A stretch of DNA of 64,000 nucleotides from Mortierella alpina. Lineage: Eukaryota > Mortierellomycota > Mortierellomycetes > Mortierellales > Mortierellaceae. The stretch is from contig JANATF010000026.1 in the NCBI GenBank assembly GCA_029449245.1, positions 53,501-117,500 on the forward strand. The letters are read 5' to 3'. Below the pieces are notes generated by a model. That model was not told the DNA's origin, did no database searches, and was given only the letters and a program-made list of their open reading frames with translations. Below, in pieces: positions 10,516 to 21,250 of this stretch (position 1 is its first letter; each line of letters starts with the position of its first letter). Made by a program: the position numbers and the translations under genes.

Positions 10516-10796
10516 TTACAAAAATGGTTTAACCCAGTCAGGGACATCAGCGCTCACGTAGCCATTCCTTGAAGCTTCGGAGATAAAGCCTTCAAGTCCT
10601 CTTTTTGAGGTGAGTTTTTCCCTCCGGTGTTGTGCATTGATTGGGATCCACCAAAGCTGTAAAACCCCAGGGCCAATATTCTCGAACTCTTCCTCCGCTG
10701 CATGCCAAATGAGTTCCTTCAAACGGGCCACAGTGTCGCAAGATGCCGCTTCCACAGTGAAGGGTTCCGAATTTGGCTTCCCTCAACAAGACACAT
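10516..10796 (-). pseudogene. CRN N-terminal domain relic, frameshifted
   Basis: The frame from the ATG at 10796 gives 'CLVEGSQIRNP', matching the CRN start consensus. It then jumps to another frame at about 10755, where 'FTVEAASCDTVARLKELI' and 'LQLWWIPI' continue the ubiquitin-like fold. A single lost base near 10762 accounts for the shift. It ends with a stop at 10516 and no effector tail follows, so it is a short decayed member of the cluster. Confidence 0.6.
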
Positions 10797-10904
10797 GAAT
10801 CTCATCGGCTTACAATTAGATGTATAATTGAATGTGATATTGAGAAGCGTTTGCCGCTTTATCCAGACTATGGACATCGACTGAAGCATACAGTATATGA
10901 ATTA

Positions 10905-11267
10905 TCAAAACAGTGGAGGTATCCAAGCAACAATACGGATCCGGTCTGTGTTCACTCTACGGTCCGCTCCCATCCAAGCCGGAAACACTTGGCCAACGAG
11001 CGTCGTGTCACGAAGAAGGATTGCCCAATTGTTTGCGAGAAGCATCTCCAACGAGATGAGCTGGCCGGCAGTGTCGATGGACACCAGACAAAGTCTCATC
11101 ATATCAGTAGGTGTATTCCAGTCCAGGCTTTGCTCTACATGTAGCAGAATGAGATCCTTCAAGCCAGCAATAGTGTCCATGGTTGACGTTTCAACAATAA
11201 ATCCATCTGAGGAGCAGTCTCCATCAAATGCGCACCGAATTTTCAGGGTACTGTTGGTTTGATTCAT
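10905..11267 (-). CDS. CRN-like N-terminal domain protein (120 aa)
   Basis: An open frame from the ATG at 11267, with 'LKIRCAFDGD', then 'DTIAGLKDLILLHVEQ' and 'MRLCLVSIDT'. This is the strand-helix-strand order of the CRN ubiquitin-like region, though diverged. It is the third CRN-type head in tandem on this strand. It lacks a recognisable C-terminal effector domain and could be a standalone head, a first exon or a relic. Confidence 0.5.
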   Translation of the reverse strand: MNQTNSTLKIRCAFDGDCSSDGFIVETSTMDTIAGLKDLILLHVEQSLDWNTPTDMMRLCLVSIDTAGQLISLEMLLANNWAILLRDTTLVGQVFPAWMGADRRVNTDRIRIVAWIPPLF

Positions 11268-12096
11268 GATAAAATAGCCTCAAGAGTTGTTAGTGTTCTG
11301 TAGAAGTTCATGTAGCATATTCTAGAGAACTGATTTATACTTCCACACGGCATTATATGATGCTAAATTTCTCCTCATCTAATTTGCACCCGCCATGTGT
11401 GAAGACCAGCGCTGGACTGGTGTTCTCCCTCTTCCTTCTATGCATGCATGAATGTCCTTTGCTATCTTTTCGTGCGCCTAATCCCCTTTTGCCACTTCTT
11501 TTGTGCGTCTCCCTCTCCTTCGCCCTCTGTCCGCATGCATGAATGTCCTTTGCAGTCTTTTAGTGCGCCCAATCTCCCTTTGCCACTTCTTTTTTTCTCT
11601 TCTCCCTCTGACCGCATGCATGAATGTCCTTTGCAGTCTTTTTGTGCGCCCAATCTCCTTTTGCCACTTCTTTTGTCTCTTCTCCTCTGACTGCATGCAT
11701 GAATGTCCTTTGCAGTCTTTTAGTGCGCCCAATCTCCTTTTGCCACCTCTTTTGTGCGTCCTCTCCCTCGCCTTCTCCCTCTGACCACATGCATGAATGT
11801 CCTGTCCAGTCTTTTACTACGCCCAATCTCCTTTTGCCACTTCTTTTGTCTCTTCTCCCTCGCCCCTCGCCCTCTGACCGCATGCATGAATGCCTTTTGC
11901 AGTCTTTTTGTGCGCCCAATTCCCCTTTGCCACTTCTTTTGTGAGTCCTCTCCCTCCTCTGACCACATGCATGAATGTCCTTTGCAGTCTTTTTATGAGC
12001 TCAAATCCCCTTTGCCACCGTTTTGTTTTCGTCACCTGACTTGTGTATATAATATAAGCACTGTGCTCCGCATTTGCCTTACATACAAACGGCGAT
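11268..12096. other. Intergenic, dominated by a minisatellite
   Basis: Between the CRN head and the gene starting at 12097 the sequence is mostly the tandem repeat at 11445-12030. Long open frames on both strands here come from the repeat periodicity and are not supported as genes. Confidence 0.7.
11445..12030. repeat. Minisatellite, seven ~80-93 bp units
   Basis: Seven copies of a unit starting 'tgcatgaatgtcctttgcag' and continuing through 'tgcgcccaatctcc' and 'tgccacttcttttg'. Units start near 11445, 11537, 11618, 11697, 11790, 11883 and 11968. Length varies in the C/T-rich part, giving spacings of about 79-93 bp. Confidence 0.95.
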
Positions 12097-13066
12097 ATGA
12101 ATACTCCTCTACCTTTTATTTCTACAAAGCGTGCTACCTATGATGGACCCACAAGAAAGCGTCTTTCAGAAGCCGACTCTGACCATGGTGGGACTTCTTC
12201 CCAAGAGGCTGACGGGTAAGGTTCCCTGTGTCTTTGCGTCATGGCTTGCCTATGTCTAAAATGAAGAGTGCATTTAATCAATTCTTTCCGCATCTTTGCA
12301 TGTTAGTACCTACGAAGGGGTGTCTGTTGGTATCAATGCAAGGCGCAAGAAACGACGTCTTACAAAGCGCAAGTTTTCACTACCGCTCAATGCAAGCACA
12401 CCAGACGACGATCCAACAGCAGTCGATGCTATGTCCGTTACTAGGGAAATCTCACCCATATTTGAACCGTCTCGGGCCAACGTACCGCAACATCTGCTTT
12501 CGATTGAGAACAATCGTACTTTAGACGGATATCCGCAGCGCTCGGATATGGAAGTGATATCCCTAGACGAGTCAGACGACACTACCCTAAACGACCCCGC
12601 TCACTTCCCTGTTACGATTGCCAATACGAGTACATTAGCACAACATCCTTTGTGCGACGATTTAATTGCAAAGCTTGACGTTTATCAACAATGGCTGGAG
12701 AATGCCGTCCTCCTCAATGGCGAGTCCTGGATCAGTCGTTATCGTGAGCATAGTCGAAAAACGTTTCGCAGGTCGATTGCCAACAAGGTTCTACAAACAG
12801 GTGATCTTTTCGGAGACGAATCCGAAGCAAGGATGTTCGAGATCTTCAAGACACGATGGATTAATGCTGAGGACCGCAGAAAAGGAGCTCAGGCAGCTCA
12901 AGACGTGGCTACACAGCGCAAGCGTGACCTCAATGAGGCAAGAAAGCAGCTCTTGGCAGCCCACAGCGCGGTTAAAAAAGCCGCTGCCGCAGTTGATGAG
13001 GCCAACACGTTGTCTGCGGCAGCTGAGGAAAGCTTTAAAGAATCAAAGCGTAACCTGTTTCCATAA
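12097..13066 (+). CDS. Unidentified basic protein with C-terminal coiled coil
   Basis: Two-exon model join(12097..12215, 12307..13066): ATG in 'gatATGaatact', donor GTAAGG, acceptor TTAG, phases consistent, 292 codons. The N-terminal part is rich in Lys/Arg ('RRKKRRLTKRK', nuclear-localisation-like) and acidic stretches. The last ~75 residues (from 'TRWINAEDRRK') form a predicted Ala/Gln/Lys-rich coiled coil. No enzymatic or DNA-binding domain is recognisable. It may work with the downstream gene at 13175, which also ends in a coiled coil, but that is only proximity. Confidence 0.6.
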
Positions 13067-13174
13067 CCATAAAGTTCTTTTTGCACGTAAAAGATATTTC
13101 CGTGACGTAATTTTTTTTTTGCTGGTGTGGTTACTTTGGCTTTCTCATGAAACTTGACGCAGTAATCCAACTCA

Positions 13175-13723
13175 ATGCGAAAAAACTGTTGCAACTTCCG
13201 CTACTGCAAGAAAGGCCTACTCGACAAAGACGATTCTTCTCTCTCTAAAGCGGAGCGAAGACATCTCCAACGGTTCCATGAGCAAGCCGAGTATACTCTC
13301 GTTCTTCAAGGCGTTGTCATATGCTTCCGCAGGGATGAGGATAACGACATGGCATACGTGTGTGTCTGTGGTTCGCATCTGGCATGCACCGATACTCTCA
13401 GCGTCCATGTCCTAGGTTCGACATCAACAAATCGCTCCGGATGTTTCAAGATTACCGAGGAGTTACAACAAGTGAGGTTGCTCAGGAAGCCTTTGCATGA
13501 CAAGACGAGCCCAAGGCCTTTCAATGCTTGGCTTGTTGATGAGACACTGCTTCCTGCGGATGAAGAGAGTGATCACCAACGATTCCTCGATGAGAACGAG
13601 CAAGAGTTGCAAGAGGCGATGGAAAGACTTCGCAAGGCCAAGATGGACATAGAAAGACTTCGGTTGGAAAGAAACCGTCGCAGTGCGTACAACTGGCCAT
13701 ATACCCGCAAAACCGAGCCATAG
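13175..13723 (+). CDS. Unidentified 182-aa protein, cysteine-rich start and coiled-coil end
   Basis: Single open frame from the first ATG. The N-terminus has a Cys cluster (CC, C, then 'VCVCGSHLAC' further in) that could bind metal, though no named zinc-finger spacing fits. Residues about 130-170 are a charged coiled coil ('ENEQELQEAMERLRKAK'). It lies 110 bp after the 12097 gene on the same strand. Splicing the two together does not give a consistent frame, so I keep them separate. Confidence 0.5.
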   Translation: MRKNCCNFRYCKKGLLDKDDSSLSKAERRHLQRFHEQAEYTLVLQGVVICFRRDEDNDMAYVCVCGSHLACTDTLSVHVLGSTSTNRSGCFKITEELQQVRLLRKPLHDKTSPRPFNAWLVDETLLPADEESDHQRFLDENEQELQEAMERLRKAKMDIERLRLERNRRSAYNWPYTRKTEP

Positions 13724-13790
13724 TATCCCTTGTTGTATTACACTCCTTAGAAAACTCCGAGCCATAGCACTTCTCTTATGGTGCTTATTT

Positions 13791-15453
13791 TTATTTACAG
13801 ATTATCCTCTTGTTGCTGGGTGACGACGACAGTTTCCTGGCATAACTATTGCGTGTCGGTATCTCATCCCGCATCCTTGTCCAAAGCCACACCAACTTGC
13901 CGAACACCGTTTTGGCATCTTCTCTCCACTCCTTCTTGAAGTTCAGTTGCTCGGGCAGCTCGGCCACTTTGTATGATACCGATTCATCCTCATCCATAGT
14001 GCATTCGACAAAGAGCCACTGAGAGGCATCCGTAACAACCCCATAAGACGTTAGCTTCCTTGGTGGCTCCTCACCTCCATCCACTTCATATGTCTCTCGT
14101 TTACGCTTCTTGGCTGTCAAGGCCGATTCCAGCTGCACAATATTTTGGGCCAATCCCTGATTGAAGTCCTCTTTCTTCACCTCTGTTACCCCAAGGGTGA
14201 AAGTCGGATCCTTCACAGCATGCACGGAGTAATCAACTGGTCCATGGCCTCGTCGCCCACTGAGCTCTCGCTGCGCCTCAAGATAGAGATCTTCATGAAA
14301 GAGCCTCGTTACTGAAACCAGAAAGGACGACACAACGATCGACCTGGTAGCCTCATTCGCTCCACCCAATCTCAAGATATGTGTTCTTGCATCGACCTCC
14401 TCCAAGAGTAGGTTCATCATCTCCTTCCTCAGCTTCGTGTCCATTGGCTCGGCTTGGACTTCCGGAAAAGGCGGCAAGTCGGCGATCTTAGGTTCCGTAT
14501 TAGACGTGATACCATACTCTGCACACACATCCTTGAACGTCCATTTAGAGTAGTTCTTGGATGGAGTCGCCAGTGATATGCTCCACTTAATCTTGGTTCC
14601 AGTTTTCAGTGTGGTCCTGCATGTCGTTTTGGCGATTCGAAGAAGCTTTCGCAGACAGTCGTCGTCAATAATAGCCTCCGCCTTTGCATGTCCGTTGTTG
14701 CAGAGATACATCTCCAGGTATTCATCCTTAGCGTAGTGGGAGTCATACTTGTAGAGGTGCCTCTTGAGATCATCCAGAGTAGCTGTTTCGATCTCGGTCG
14801 ACCAACTAAAAGCAAATTTTCTCTCAGGCCAGATGGACATGTCAACACCTATTCGTTATTGATTTGAAAAAAGAGAGAAAAACTTAGCATGTGAATGTAA
14901 GCGTATTCACTTGACAGAGGCGCGACACCCCGTTATGCAATAAACTTACAAATGGACGAATCAAGGATCTCGGACAACTGTTTGCGCAAAGCGGCAATCT
15001 CTGGGTCTAAGCCTACAGCGCATAAAAGAAACGAAGAAAAGTAGAAGAGTTAAGGGAATAGCACATACTTTCCCAGCTAATTCAAGAGCTGCGGCAACCG
15101 AGCATATCGTCACCTGATGGAGGGGGTGATGGGCGTTGGACAAGGATGTGAATTGTTTTCTTGGGCGGCTTCTCTTCAAAGACATCAGACACGTCATCCG
15201 TGGGCGGAAGTTTCTTCTTGTCAGAGAGGGCATCAAGTGTGATGGACGTCTCCTCCTCGTCGTCCGGTATTGAAAGGGAGACCTTCCAGAGTGTGAGACT
15301 GTTGGCATCAATGTCGTTGAAGTCATGAGCTTTCTTAGCCCTAATGATTTCTTTGAGGTCGTCGACGCTATCATCAGGCTGGATCTTGACAGAAAAGGCC
15401 CTGGACAAAGTCTCTCCGTCAACGAGACAGAACAGCGTCATTTTGTTCGTCAT
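13791..15453 (-). CDS. Crinkler with ubiquitin-like head and PD-(D/E)xK-type nuclease tail
   Basis: Three-exon model complement(15099..15453, 14950..15012, 13791..14848): 1,476 nt, 491 aa, all phases fit. Exon 1 starts MTNKMTLFCLVDGE, the CRN consensus, followed by 'DDLKEIIRAKK', 'LTLWKV' and 'KKTIHILVQRP'. The 63-nt exon 2 encodes 'LDPEIAALRKQL'. The C-terminal region has a likely restriction-endonuclease-fold core: 'GHGPVDYSVH', then 'LGVTEVKKEDFNQG' and 'QNIVQLESAL', giving D, ExK and a downstream Gln in the expected order. Related CRNs are proposed to enter nuclei and cut or bind DNA; whether this one is secreted is unknown. The frame is open and all key residues are present. The ATG at 15453 is preferred over upstream in-frame Mets. 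Confidence 0.82.
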
Positions 15454-15906
15454 GTTATGTTGGTTGCGCGTGTCTTCTTGGCTTGCTGATGTTGCCGTCG
15501 AGGGGTGTGACTGAGGATGGGTATAAAAGCAGTGACTTGCAGGGATGGCAGTGTAAAAAAAATGGCGTGTGAGAGAAAACGTTTTCATTTGGCAATTCCC
15601 GAAAGTCTGACGTCACCGTATTCAGTCGAGAACATTAACCTTTCCCTGCTGACCTGCTGGGTCTCCAGAAGTCTGCCTTCCAATTACTGCATTCACTTAC
15701 ATGGTCGGATGCGTGTTTGCCAGCGTCTTTCAACTGCTCCTTGTTATCGACTCTTTCTATCCTCTCTCTCTCCTTTCATTCACTATTTTGTCTCTTACCA
15801 CTCACTGTCGACGCCGCTCATGATCAAAAACAGCGTCTCGATCACCAGCACTTTACACATCTTTTTTCGCCGCCAGCTCGTTCATCACAGCTTCTACCAC
15901 TGAGCC
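15454..15906. other. Divergent intergenic region between the CRN and bZIP genes
   Basis: Likely holds both promoters. It is C/T-rich on the + strand near 15740-15800. No individual site can be assigned with confidence. Confidence 0.4.
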
Positions 15907-16224
15907 ATGTCCTTGGAAGCCAGCGATATTCGTCTAAGTGAGTATATCTTTTCCTTTCTGTTGTAGCGGCCATTCTGCACAGATGTCATACTTTTCCTCT
16001 TGGTCGTCCTTTTAATTGTCGTGATGCACGGTCTCTACCGCACACTCTCCCACTCGTATTTATAGCAGTTTTGTTTCTGCCTCATGTTTTTCTCTCCTGT
16101 GCAGCTCTTCGAAGTCAAGGTGTACGTGGATCAGCGGAACACTAGAATGAGTTTGCACATACTCATCTAGGGTCTCACTTCTGTATAGTTCTAAAAATGG
16201 CGTATACTCGCACCCAAACTCAAC

Positions 16225-17460
16225 TTGCTCTTTCGTTGTTTTCTCATTCCGGTCTTCAATCACCGCATCTCGCGTCGCCGAACGCACCAACTGATTCTCC
16301 ATGTGAAAGACACCAACCCTACTCCCGGCAGTTTCTTGCTGGAATGCGGGGAGCCGTTACCCGAGCGTGGCCTTAGCCTTTACGATGGCATTGATAGCAG
16401 CTATGATGTTCTTAGTACCGGCGCCCTAAAACCAGATCCTAGCCTGTCTTCCAATGGCGCACCTCTGCAGCATTCATGGTCGAATATCTTGGTTGACGAC
16501 GTCTACATGTCCTTACGCCTGATGTCACCCGGGATCTCCAGTTCCTCCCTCTCTCTTCCACTCTACACCAGCTCCTCAGGTCTTGAGAGAACCAGTGCTT
16601 TTTTTCAGAAATTTGACTTTGACTTTTTTGACCCTTCTGTCCTAAAGCCGTACCACAGTGATTTGGAGCTTTCGTCTGTAGCATCTGATGCTCCCACGCT
16701 AGTGTCCTGCTTACCTAGTGACGTCGTTCGGAGGGACAGCGTTATGACCACCATCAACTCAGATATCATTTGTTCAGCGAGTGGACGAAAGAGTGGCCTA
16801 GGGCTACTTCAAGACCAGAATATGAGTGATCACAACAATGTCGGCATGGAGATTGATTCGAACGAGTCGATTTGCGAAGACGAGATGCTGCAGGGACTCT
16901 CCTCCCTTGGAAGCGAAGTCACAACACTTGCTCACGCTATTGGGACCCGAGCGGCTGCTCAGTCAGCTTCCAAGGCCCCAGTGACTGACAGAACGATCTC
17001 CTCCACGAGACTGAGACCAAGGAAGACCGATACGAGCAAGCTTGCTCCGGCCCCTCACAAGACCAAGAGCACCCTCAAGTCGGCAGCAACTGCCACTACA
17101 CCGAGAGGCTCTTTGAGTCTGCGAAAGCATGCCTCACCTGTCAAAAACAAGGAAGAGTCGTCCGATATGAAGAGAACGGGATTTCTTGAGCGCAACCGCG
17201 TGGCCGCTTTCAAGTGCCGCGAAAAGAAACGTCGGCAAACCTTGAAGACCATAGCAGATTTTGATTCAATAATGGCGCGTAACCGGGCCCTACACGAGAC
17301 CGTTGAAGATTTGCAGGAGGAAGCGAAGACACTCAGAGTTCAGATTCTCTGCCATCGCGATTGCGGGTGCGATGTTATACAGAAGTTTTTGCAGAGCAGC
17401 TATGGCTCCGGCTCCTTCATGCGCGGGATTGAAGTACCAGACTCCGTTTCCTTTTCGTAG
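16225..17460 (+). CDS. bZIP transcription factor (5' end unresolved)
   Basis: Open frame ending at 17460. Near residues 318-336 is a bZIP basic region, 'ERNRVAAFKCREKKRR', with the N-x2-AA-x2-C-R pattern of ATF/CREB-like factors. A short heptad-like segment follows ('RNRALHETVEDLQEEAKTL') that is poor in leucines. The N-terminal two thirds are Ser/Pro-rich and acidic, as in activation regions. The frame is open from 16195 but lacks an ATG until about 16507, so an upstream exon must supply the start. One candidate is an ATG at 15907 with a GTGAGT donor at 15938, another the ATG at 16197; neither joins cleanly with the splice sites I can see. The role would be sequence-specific transcription control in the nucleus; targets are unknown. 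Confidence 0.75.
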   Translation: MLFRCFLIPVFNHRISRRRTHQLILHVKDTNPTPGSFLLECGEPLPERGLSLYDGIDSSYDVLSTGALKPDPSLSSNGAPLQHSWSNILVDDVYMSLRLMSPGISSSSLSLPLYTSSSGLERTSAFFQKFDFDFFDPSVLKPYHSDLELSSVASDAPTLVSCLPSDVVRRDSVMTTINSDIICSASGRKSGLGLLQDQNMSDHNNVGMEIDSNESICEDEMLQGLSSLGSEVTTLAHAIGTRAAAQSASKAPVTDRTISSTRLRPRKTDTSKLAPAPHKTKSTLKSAATATTPRGSLSLRKHASPVKNKEESSDMKRTGFLERNRVAAFKCREKKRRQTLKTIADFDSIMARNRALHETVEDLQEEAKTLRVQILCHRDCGCDVIQKFLQSSYGSGSFMRGIEVPDSVSFS

Positions 17461-18246
17461 AATCCACGCGAATATCACTTCTAATCAAATTCTCACCGCT
17501 TCATTGTTCTGAGCAACTTACCATATCCTCGTGATACTTCCTTCTATTTATGCAGTATTTTTGTTTACGTGCTGTCATCAACGGCTGTCGAGAGGACATT
17601 TCTCCGCGCCTGCATCCCCTTTGTCCCCACACTGTATCATACCCCCTCGTTAGTCACTTCGTCCAATTGCTCATGTACAGAATAATCGAAGCCGATAGTA
17701 CATTCGTACAACCGTGCGCGTTGGACGTCTTTGAAGGCGGACCAATACACAACCACACCATACCACCGGCACACAGTGACATAGACCAACATGTAATATC
17801 ACCACGCAGAACCCTCTCCTCATTTTTCCAAACCACTCTGGCCTTGGCACAAGACGTACTTCACAAATGGCGATGAAATGATCATATTATATTTAAAGAC
17901 GTGAACGGAAAGCACCTCTTGATTGTTCCTGTCTTCACACTGCCGTTTTAGCGCTTTCGCGATTTTCCCTTTTGCGCTTCCGCAACCCTCCCTTTTCCCT
18001 TTCATAGCGACAAAGCCCAGAACGCAAGCCGTTGTTCGCTTCACCTTCTCCTGATCCAAACGAAATAAATGACGTAGGCAATATATACTTCTAGTTTCCA
18101 AGAGACTGGGCTAGAAGATCCGAGTTGATCGCCATAGCTTTTCTTTGATTATCAGTTTATCGTAAGTTTAGTATTAGGCATGAGAGCAGTAGCAAGCACA
18201 TTGTAGAGGGCTCTGAAGGTAATGAATGGTCTTTGAAACAGAACTT
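17461..18246. other. Convergent intergenic region, nothing recognised
   Basis: Lies between the 3' ends of the bZIP and PAS genes. A 108-codon open frame (17550-17876) has no family features and is not called. Confidence 0.4.
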
Positions 18247-19178
18247 TCACGGAGATGTGCACCGTGTGAGGATGGCAATTGTCCCATCGGAGGAGCCGAT
18301 CAAAGTAGCTTTGCAAGGGATCTCCGTAGGGCAGTTTGGGGACTGAAATGAGAACTTGATATGCTCGATCTTCTCCGTAGATCTGACCTTCTCTATTTGT
18401 TCTACAAACGAAGCCAATTCGTTAGCTCGGACGAATAGTAGGAATGGTTTGCCTTCCATCATGTCTGGTTCGATATGGAACATGCCCTGAGTGGATGGTG
18501 ATGCATACAGAATGAGAAGATTTCGAGAAAATCGATTCAAGATCAGGCAAGTCCGGGGTTGCAGTACCAGCTTCTCCACATCCCAAGAGCAACTTTGAGA
18601 AGCCTTGTCCAGGCGCTTATGTTTTTCGACTCGCTAGTAGAACAAAATCGTCATTGTCGGTATACAGTAAATTTCATCCGCTTGTTTACAGATTCGCACG
18701 GACACCGCTTACATCGTTCTCAGAGGTCATGGTAGGCGCTAAGGCATTGAAGTGAATAACACACTGAGCAGCTAAAAAGCGATGGTGCCATCAATGAATG
18801 CAGTGCCTAAATAACACTGCCGAAATCGGTGAAACTAGGCTTCTTACGTTCACAGTTCTTGTCGCTATTGAGGACCGTAATGCGTGAGACCATGAAATCG
18901 TGGCAAACACTCTTGACAATCAAGCACCGTATCCAGATATTATTCTTGGTTCTGACCCTCACAACAAACTGCGTTACTATCAGGTCTAGCCGTACGCTAT
19001 CCATATATGCGGCGCGGGCCAAGGGAATATCGTCCACGTGTACAATCGTGCATCTCGGCGTTCCCAAAAGTTCATTAGAGTTGTAGCCGAGACAGTCGGT
19101 AATGGACGGGGACATCCAAAGAAAGCAGCCGTCTGGACTTAGATCATGAATCGCAATGAAAGAATTGCCTTGTGACAT
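18247..19178 (-). CDS. PAS-domain protein with two PAS folds
   Basis: Three-exon model complement(18848..19178, 18713..18738, 18247..18633): 744 nt, 247 aa, including a 26-nt middle exon, with GT-AG borders and consistent phases. The first PAS domain (about residues 6-100) has 'FIAIHDLSPDGCFLWMSPSI', 'LGYNSNELLGT' and 'VHVDDIPLARAAY', the white-collar-like layout. The second (about 155-245) is weaker. No LOV flavin motif (GxNCRFLQ) or GATA finger is seen, so blue-light sensing cannot be claimed. PAS proteins of this size usually act as dimerisation or signalling partners. An upstream exon before the ATG at 19178 is possible. Confidence 0.7.
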
Positions 19179-20210
19179 TTGATCCTGTGTACCGTTAATG
19201 TGAGTGAAAGAAATTCAGAGTCATAGAAAGTTAAAGTTTGCTAACAACCTTAGACTAGCACTCAGCGTGCCGCCTGCCCAGGCCGCGGCTCATCCGACTG
19301 ATCCCTTCTTACCATTGACTAAGCATCAGTACATACCTCTACGTCATCCATTTTGCCTAAAACGTATTGACCTTTGCCTTTCTCCTTAGCCCCTGATATG
19401 AACAAAGGCATCTTTGACCTTGCTCCTCTCCTTAGCCCCTGATATGAATAGATGGAAGCGTCCTATCGCCAGAGCGAGGTAAGAAATAATCCTTCCCTTT
19501 CATCAACTGAGCACCTTTTGCCAATTCCTCTATGGTAACAAGTCAGCGTCCTCGCCGCGCAGCCAGTGCATCCTTCCCGCTGATGCCGAAGGCTACGTTT
19601 ATGTCATGGTTACCAACTCTAGTGCTCCTATGAACAAGACCAACGGGAGTCAAGTCTTGGCCGGTCCCGCACTGCTTTTCAATGGTGCCCACAGCAACAA
19701 CAACAACAGCAGCACCATGTAAAGCGAGAAGAGCCATCAAAGCTCTTTTGTGACAAGTCTTTCGATCGCTCAATGAACGACTCCTGTATATAGCTTGCAT
19801 AACGATAAGTCTTCGATTCTCCTTCGTAATAATTCTATAATCTATACAGCCATGAATGAAGTGCAGCTTTCATTCCTGCACTGCAAACTCATTTTTTTTC
19901 TTACCGAGTCCCTGATTATGCGGGCACCACAATATCCAAAGTGCAGAGAACACGTACTATCGCAGAGCATATCATATGGAACTGACTGTCCTCTCTCTTT
20001 TTTTTAATAGAGACCGACTTGTGCTCCCCTTCTCTCTAACATTGTGATTTAAGGGTGCGAGGATATCAAGCGCAGGATTTTTCGCATAAAGTTTATTAAG
20101 CATAAGGGGAAACAAAGGAAGGAGTGGGATGGGGAGAAAGAAAAAAGGGCAAAACAAATCGATATCAGTCCAGCAAAGCTAAACGCTTCCTCTTTTGCGA
20201 TACTGACAGA
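19179..20210. other. Intergenic; no supported gene
   Basis: Contains a short direct duplication of 'ctccttagcccctgatatga' (starts near 19382 and 19428). An 85-codon minus-strand frame at 19543-19800 has a hydrophobic Ala/Val stretch but no other support. Confidence 0.4.
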
Positions 20211-21170
20211 CTACGGTGAATAAGGAGCTGACTTGATAACAACAGCTCTGTCCTCAGCAGCGACTTCCAATACCCTTACGGACTGAACGAGTGGGACAAG
20301 AGCAAAACTCACTCGGCGCGGGACAAGAGCAAAACTTACTCGGCGCGAAACAAGAGGAGCAGTCGAGCGACCAAAGTCGACGACACGTATAGCATGGTGG
20401 TTATGATCAGCTTGGGCCGCCTCTGACTTAGCTTCGACGGGAAGGCCGCGGTTCAGGACGTTCCCAATGACGTTGATCAAGCAGGTCGCGGCGGTGTTAA
20501 TCTTTGCAGCAATTGCGGACGCGCTGTCTACCGCAGCAGTTTTGATCCTGTTTTTGGTCAAAGTAGCTGCGGCAGCAGAGGTAATACTCAGGATAACGGA
20601 TTTGACCGGCAAAGTGATGTGGCCATGGATGGTCGACTGGATCTGAGAGTAGACATTCTTGAACGATTCCTCGACATGTACAAAGGGCTTCTTCATCTGC
20701 ATCACGACTTCCGCTGTGGGCTTGGTTACAAGAGGGAAGGTGTTCTCTAGATGGTCGAGCGCTTTTGACGCAAAACGATCAACCTCGGAAATGTGAGGCT
20801 GGAACTGCGACTGTAGACGGGTCGGGAAGCTCGCAGAGGACTTGGAGACGATGCGCACAACAGATTCCGCAGTGTCAAGTGCAAAGCGGCCGTATTTGTC
20901 CTTTTTAAAATGTGAGTGCAAGCTTGAGATGCAATCAGAGATTATAGGGATGGAGCCTACTCGGCTAATGAAACTACATGAGGACGACGCCTCGTTAGCA
21001 GTAAGGTGGGGGCCGTGGGTAGTATGATCCTTGATATGGCATTCTTCAGTCGAAGAGTTTAAAGACTGCAAACGGTCCTCAAAGTTAGACTTCTCCAGTG
21101 CAGAGGAGTTTCGGCGAGGAAGAGCAGGGGCAGGAGCGGCCTGGGTATTCTTGCTGGGGCGCTTAACCAT
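20211..21170 (-). CDS. Perilipin-like lipid-droplet protein
   Basis: 319-codon frame starting MVKRPSKN. Residues about 70-165 resemble the fungal perilipin (MPL1/Cap20-type) core: 'ISRVGSIPIISDCISSL', then 'FALDTAESVVRIVSKSSASF', 'HISEVDRFASKALDHLENTF' and 'KPTAEVVMQM'. Amphipathic and Ala-rich helices follow. Such proteins coat lipid droplets and limit lipolysis, which fits an oleaginous fungus. The frame is open further upstream only because of a GA/CT microsatellite, so I take the ATG at 21170. Near the C-terminus a perfect ~30-bp tandem duplication (about 20296-20350) gives two copies of 'RRVSFALVP'. Confidence 0.75.
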   Translation of the reverse strand: MVKRPSKNTQAAPAPALPRRNSSALEKSNFEDRLQSLNSSTEECHIKDHTTHGPHLTANEASSSCSFISRVGSIPIISDCISSLHSHFKKDKYGRFALDTAESVVRIVSKSSASFPTRLQSQFQPHISEVDRFASKALDHLENTFPLVTKPTAEVVMQMKKPFVHVEESFKNVYSQIQSTIHGHITLPVKSVILSITSAAAATLTKNRIKTAAVDSASAIAAKINTAATCLINVIGNVLNRGLPVEAKSEAAQADHNHHAIRVVDFGRSTAPLVSRRVSFALVPRRVSFALVPLVQSVRVLEVAAEDRAVVIKSAPYSP

Positions 21171-21247
21171 TATGCTATAGATTAGCTCGAGATCAGAAAC
21201 TACTTCAGGTTGAGAAGAAAGATGGGGAGGGTATAGGAATACAGCGA

Positions 21248-21250
<3 letters not shown>

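Noticed and set aside
11462-12035. Several open frames on both strands in the minisatellite
   Set aside because: They follow the repeat period and encode low-complexity repeats of the same peptide in multiple frames.
16060-16302. 80-codon minus-strand frame opposite the bZIP 5' region
   Set aside because: Short, overlaps a more convincing plus-strand gene region, no partner exons identified.
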